Source: an uncultured Gilliamella sp. (lineage in GTDB: Bacteria > Pseudomonadota > Gammaproteobacteria > Enterobacterales > Enterobacteriaceae). From it: 8,841 nt of DNA. Positions 6,744-8,841 of the stretch are shown piece by piece. The position numbers and the translations under genes are program-made. Position 1 is the first letter of the stretch. Every line of letters begins with the position of its first letter. A model generated the notes under the pieces. The model saw only the letters and a list, made by a program, of their open reading frames with translations, did not search any database and was not told where the DNA came from. Location of the stretch: positions 1 through 8,841 of the forward strand of contig CALYQY010000089.1 in NCBI GenBank assembly GCA_945291235.1. Reading direction: 5' to 3'.

Positions 6744-7264
6744 ACTTTGGTACTCCTGTTTTGCCATTCGCTGTAGCTTTGATGATTAAATATTTTTTCA
6801 AAATAGATAGTGGTGTGATCAGCGGTTAAATCGGCTTGACCAATTTCATGGTAGCCTTTTTTAATATAAATCTGCGCTAACCATGGGTGATTTGCCGCTG
6901 TGCCGAGGGTGACGGCGGGTAACTTTAGCTGGTTAATTAAAATCTGCTTTTCAACAAATTCCCATAACGCATTGCCAAAACCTTGTCCTTTATAGTGCTG
7001 ACAAGTTGCAAACCAACCTAAATGCGGTAACCCATAAGGCCCGGGATTATTGCCCCACGGAAAACGGATGCTTAACGTTGAAACTAATTGCCCCTGTTTT
7101 TCAAAAACATAAACAGCATTTGAATCAATATGCCGGGCGATTTGTTCTGGCGTGACCGTTGCGGCAGCGAAATGGATCCCTAATTGCGTGGTAGCTTGAT
7201 AGGCATCATGTAACAGCCGTTGATAAGCAGGAATATCGGCGTGGGTGATCAGGCGAACGCTCAT
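6731..7264 (-). CDS. GNAT family N-acetyltransferase, YxeL-like position
   Basis: Acetyl-CoA-dependent acetyltransferase of a small molecule or protein amine. Its 177 residues form a single GNAT domain. The acetyl-CoA loop (motif A) is KGQGFG at 92-97, with helix NALWEFVEKQI after it. The later region GTAANHPWLAQIYIKKGYHEIG (121-142) contains the typical Y..KGY element of motif B. The segment PWGNNPGPYGLPHLGWFA (69-86) likely forms part of the substrate site. The ATG overlaps the lyase stop (ATGA) and GGAG lies seven bases upstream. Its last residues are read through the ribosome-binding site of the binding-protein gene, giving an unusual polar tail. In B. subtilis, the GNAT YxeL, encoded next to the same kind of transporter, acetylates S-(2-succino)cysteine; the same substrate here is inference. 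Confidence 0.88.
   Translation of the reverse strand: MSVRLITHADIPAYQRLLHDAYQATTQLGIHFAAATVTPEQIARHIDSNAVYVFEKQGQLVSTLSIRFPWGNNPGPYGLPHLGWFATCQHYKGQGFGNALWEFVEKQILINQLKLPAVTLGTAANHPWLAQIYIKKGYHEIGQADLTADHTTIYFEKIFNHQSYSEWQNRSTKVCKP
6753..6757 (-). promoter_or_regulatory. ribosome-binding site deciding the binding-protein start
   Basis: AGGAG on the - strand ends nine bases before the ATG at 6743 and lies within the 3' end of the GNAT gene. It supports the lipoprotein start at 6743 over the in-frame ATG at 6767. Confidence 0.75.
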
Positions 7265-8622
7265 GCTAGTACTCCACTTTGCTCAGCATAATCGATAACC
7301 TGATCGACTTTTTCCGGTGCCAAACCAAGATAGTTAATTGGGTCGAGCCAGCTATCAAGTTCGGCTTCGCTAAATTCTTGATTTAAATTTGGATCGGCCA
7401 GTAACACGGTTTTAAACGGTTGATTTTGCTCAAACGCTCGCATCGCACATTGATAAACCAAATGATGTGCAGTCTGCTTGCCTAGCCGTTTACCTATTTC
7501 AAACATCACTTTTTCTGACAGCAGTAAGCCATTTTGTAGAGATAAATTGGCTAACATACGATCGGCATTGACTTTCAAACCTTTAAGCACCGCTAACGCT
7601 GTTTGTAATTGTGCTGAAATATAGAGGTTAATTTCCGGCAGGGCGATCCACTCCGCTCGCCAGCTCATGGCGTCACGTTCATGTTCAACTTTCATCGATT
7701 CATGGATCAATGCCACACTTTTTAATAAAGGCGCAGTTAAACTGGCAAGGCCTTCTAAAGCTGCGGGATTGCGTTTATGAGGCATGGTGGTTGAACCGAT
7801 TTTACCGTCAGAAAACGGCTCTTCCACTTCATTAATTTCAGTGCGCATTAAGTTATAAAACTCATTGCCAATTTTGCCTAAACTGCCGCTGATAAGTGCA
7901 ATGACTGAGGCATATTCGGAAAAGCGATCACGTGCTGCTTGCCAGCCAATATTAGGGGTATTAAGTCCTAGTCGAGATAAAGCACGTTCTTCAACTTGCG
8001 ATCCCAGTTTACCGATTGAGGCATAAGTACAAATTGCACCACTGATATTCCCCACCAGCACCCGTTGTTTGATTTCGTTTAACCGCTGTAGATGACGGAC
8101 AAACTCATCAAGCCAGACTGCCAGCTTAAAACCAAAGGTCGTCGGTAACGCTTGCATACCATGGGTGCGCCCAACCATTGGTAAATATTGATACTGTTTG
8201 GCTAAACGTTTTAACTCAAGAGCGACCAGCTTGGTATCACGTTCAATAATGGAAAAAGATTGTTTTAACTGCAACACCGTTGCGGTATCGACAATATCTT
8301 GGGTGGTTGCACCATAATGAATAAATTGACCGGCTTGACCAACTTGCTGTTGAAGGGCGTTAATGGTAGACATTAACGAGTGCTTAGCTTTAGCTGCTTG
8401 TTCGGCAATTTCTTCAAGGGATAATTGAGCGGCATTGGCTTTACTCACAATGGTTTTTGCTACATCGGCAGGAATAACACCTAATTCACCTTGCGCTTGT
8501 GCTAACGCAACTTCCACCTCAACTTGCTTTTCTAAGCGATTTTGTTCCGACCAAACCGCTCGCATTTCACTGGTGCCAAAGTTATTACCTAAAACTAAAA
8601 AATCTAAAATATGTGAAGCCAC
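7261..8622 (-). CDS. aspartase/fumarase superfamily lyase, candidate S- or N-succinyl lyase
   Basis: Superfamily of adenylosuccinate lyase, argininosuccinate lyase, EDDS lyase and 3-carboxymuconate cycloisomerase. Most members release fumarate by beta-elimination of an amine (or thiol) from a succinyl group. From the GTG at 8622 it has 453 residues. The three conserved blocks are present: HYGATTQDIVDTA (102-114), GRTHGMQALPTTFG (151-164) and GSTTMPHKRNP (276-286), whose S277 is the likely catalytic base on the flexible loop. EHERDAMSWRAEW (314-326) and a C-terminal ADSL_C-like domain follow. The housekeeping PurB is an unlikely identity given this context. The WRAEW block recalls 3-carboxymuconate cycloisomerase, but no pca genes are present. 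As first gene of the transporter operon it probably cleaves the imported compound. The longest frame starts at TTG 8661 without a Shine-Dalgarno; GTG 8622 has GAGGA seven bases upstream. Confidence 0.9.
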   Translation of the reverse strand: MASHILDFLVLGNNFGTSEMRAVWSEQNRLEKQVEVEVALAQAQGELGVIPADVAKTIVSKANAAQLSLEEIAEQAAKAKHSLMSTINALQQQVGQAGQFIHYGATTQDIVDTATVLQLKQSFSIIERDTKLVALELKRLAKQYQYLPMVGRTHGMQALPTTFGFKLAVWLDEFVRHLQRLNEIKQRVLVGNISGAICTYASIGKLGSQVEERALSRLGLNTPNIGWQAARDRFSEYASVIALISGSLGKIGNEFYNLMRTEINEVEEPFSDGKIGSTTMPHKRNPAALEGLASLTAPLLKSVALIHESMKVEHERDAMSWRAEWIALPEINLYISAQLQTALAVLKGLKVNADRMLANLSLQNGLLLSEKVMFEIGKRLGKQTAHHLVYQCAMRAFEQNQPFKTVLLADPNLNQEFSEAELDSWLDPINYLGLAPEKVDQVIDYAEQSGVLA

Positions 8623-8629
8623 CCAACAA

Positions 8630-8634
8630 TCCTC
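8630..8634 (-). promoter_or_regulatory. ribosome-binding site deciding the lyase GTG start
   Basis: GAGGA on the - strand ends seven bases before the GTG at 8622. The upstream in-frame TTG at 8661 has no comparable site, and the 13 residues it would add have no counterpart in related lyases as I know them. Confidence 0.65.
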
Positions 8635-8754
8635 AATAATTCTTGTTATCCTTTTGCACAATTATTAATAATTATCGAGGTATCGTCTAATAACCAGTTT
8701 GCCTATGGATATAACTAAATGGAATATTCTAAACATTAACGAAGGGATCTGTTT

Positions 8755-8776
8755 AAAAAGCCAACTAATCCCTGGC
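8755..8776 (-). terminator. weak rho-independent terminator-like hairpin
   Basis: On the - strand GCCAG (plus 8772-8776) pairs with TTGGC (plus 8760-8764) through four Watson-Crick pairs and one G-T, around a 7-base loop, followed directly by TTTTT (plus 8755-8759). The stem is short. It could end a gene beyond the right edge or sit in the leader of the lyase operon. Confidence 0.3.
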
Positions 8777-8841
8777 GGAAAGCTTAAAAAAGTTAGTGTC
8801 TGTCAAAAAGTTTCAGAAAATATAGGTGTTTAAGCAAAAAA

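Larger units (their letters stand above)
8623..8841 (-). promoter_or_regulatory. probable control region of the lyase-transporter operon
   Basis: The 219 bases to the window edge hold no convincing gene. On the - strand a GATAAT -10 candidate (plus 8671-8676) would start transcription near 8664, about 42 nt before the GTG, but its -35 (AACTGG at 17 bases) is poor. The 14-bp perfect palindrome AATTATTAATAATT (8660-8673) overlaps this element and could be an operator. A TTGACA hexamer on the - strand (near 8800-8805) has no good -10 at normal spacing. The promoter assignment is tentative. Confidence 0.35.

Noticed and set aside
6744..6767. Start of the binding protein at ATG 6767
   Set aside because: It would put a polar stretch before the signal peptide; AGGAG sits nine bases before the ATG at 6743.
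7261..8622. Lyase as the housekeeping adenylosuccinate lyase PurB
   Set aside because: It is the first gene of an amino-acid transporter operon, and the sequence around WRAEW fits other subgroups better; no purine genes or hflD/mnmA neighbours are present.
8623..8661. Start of the lyase at TTG 8661
   Set aside because: No ribosome-binding site there and the added residues do not resemble related lyases; GTG 8622 has GAGGA at good spacing.
8705..8833. 42-codon + strand ORF near the right edge starting ATG at 8705
   Set aside because: It has no Shine-Dalgarno, no recognisable family, and lies in what looks like a control region. A decayed mobile-element fragment was considered but cannot be supported.
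1..8841. CRISPR arrays, tRNA/rRNA genes, insertion sequences
   Set aside because: No spaced direct repeats, tRNA-like clover sequences or transposase frames with inverted ends were seen on either strand by reading.

Overview
The window comes from a moderately AT-rich gammaproteobacterium. MoaA, DksA, GluQ and FolK all read as close relatives of the Enterobacterales/Pasteurellales/Orbales proteins. An Orbaceae-like host is my guess and is not proven. Genes are tightly packed and no gene-free stretch exceeds about 220 bases.

The left part (1-2998) is housekeeping. The 3' portion of moaA (molybdopterin synthesis) runs into the left edge on the + strand and overlaps, tail to tail, gluQ on the - strand. 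The - strand series folK, dksA, gluQ reads right to left. dksA-gluQ is the classical gammaproteobacterial pair. In E. coli, pcnB and folK lie downstream of gluQ, but here folK is upstream of dksA and pcnB is absent, so the neighbourhood has been rearranged. dksA has a good sigma70-type promoter, and a hairpin sits at the dksA-gluQ junction.

The right part (3117-8622) looks like an accessory metabolic module. A - strand operon of five very tightly spaced genes encodes, in order of transcription, an aspartase/fumarase-superfamily lyase, a GNAT acetyltransferase, a lipoprotein amino-acid-binding protein, an ABC permease and an ABC ATPase. An MmgE/PrpD-family gene on the + strand converges on it. 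The order GNAT, binding protein, permease, ATPase plus an MmgE/PrpD protein matches what I recall of Bacillus subtilis yxeL-M-N-O and yxeQ, the operon for breakdown of S-(2-succino)cysteine. Here a fumarate-releasing type of lyase stands upstream of the GNAT, where B. subtilis has the YxeK monooxygenase. My hypothesis is that the module imports a succinylated amino acid, equilibrates its stereoisomers with the MmgE/PrpD protein and splits it into fumarate and an amino acid. The substrate is inferred, not shown.

The last 219 bases hold no convincing gene. They contain the probable control region of the lyase operon (an AT-only 14-bp palindrome and a good Shine-Dalgarno sequence) and a weak - strand terminator-like hairpin. 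Start codons were revised inward from the longest ORFs for folK, the binding protein and the lyase, on the basis of family length, ribosome-binding sites or promoter position.
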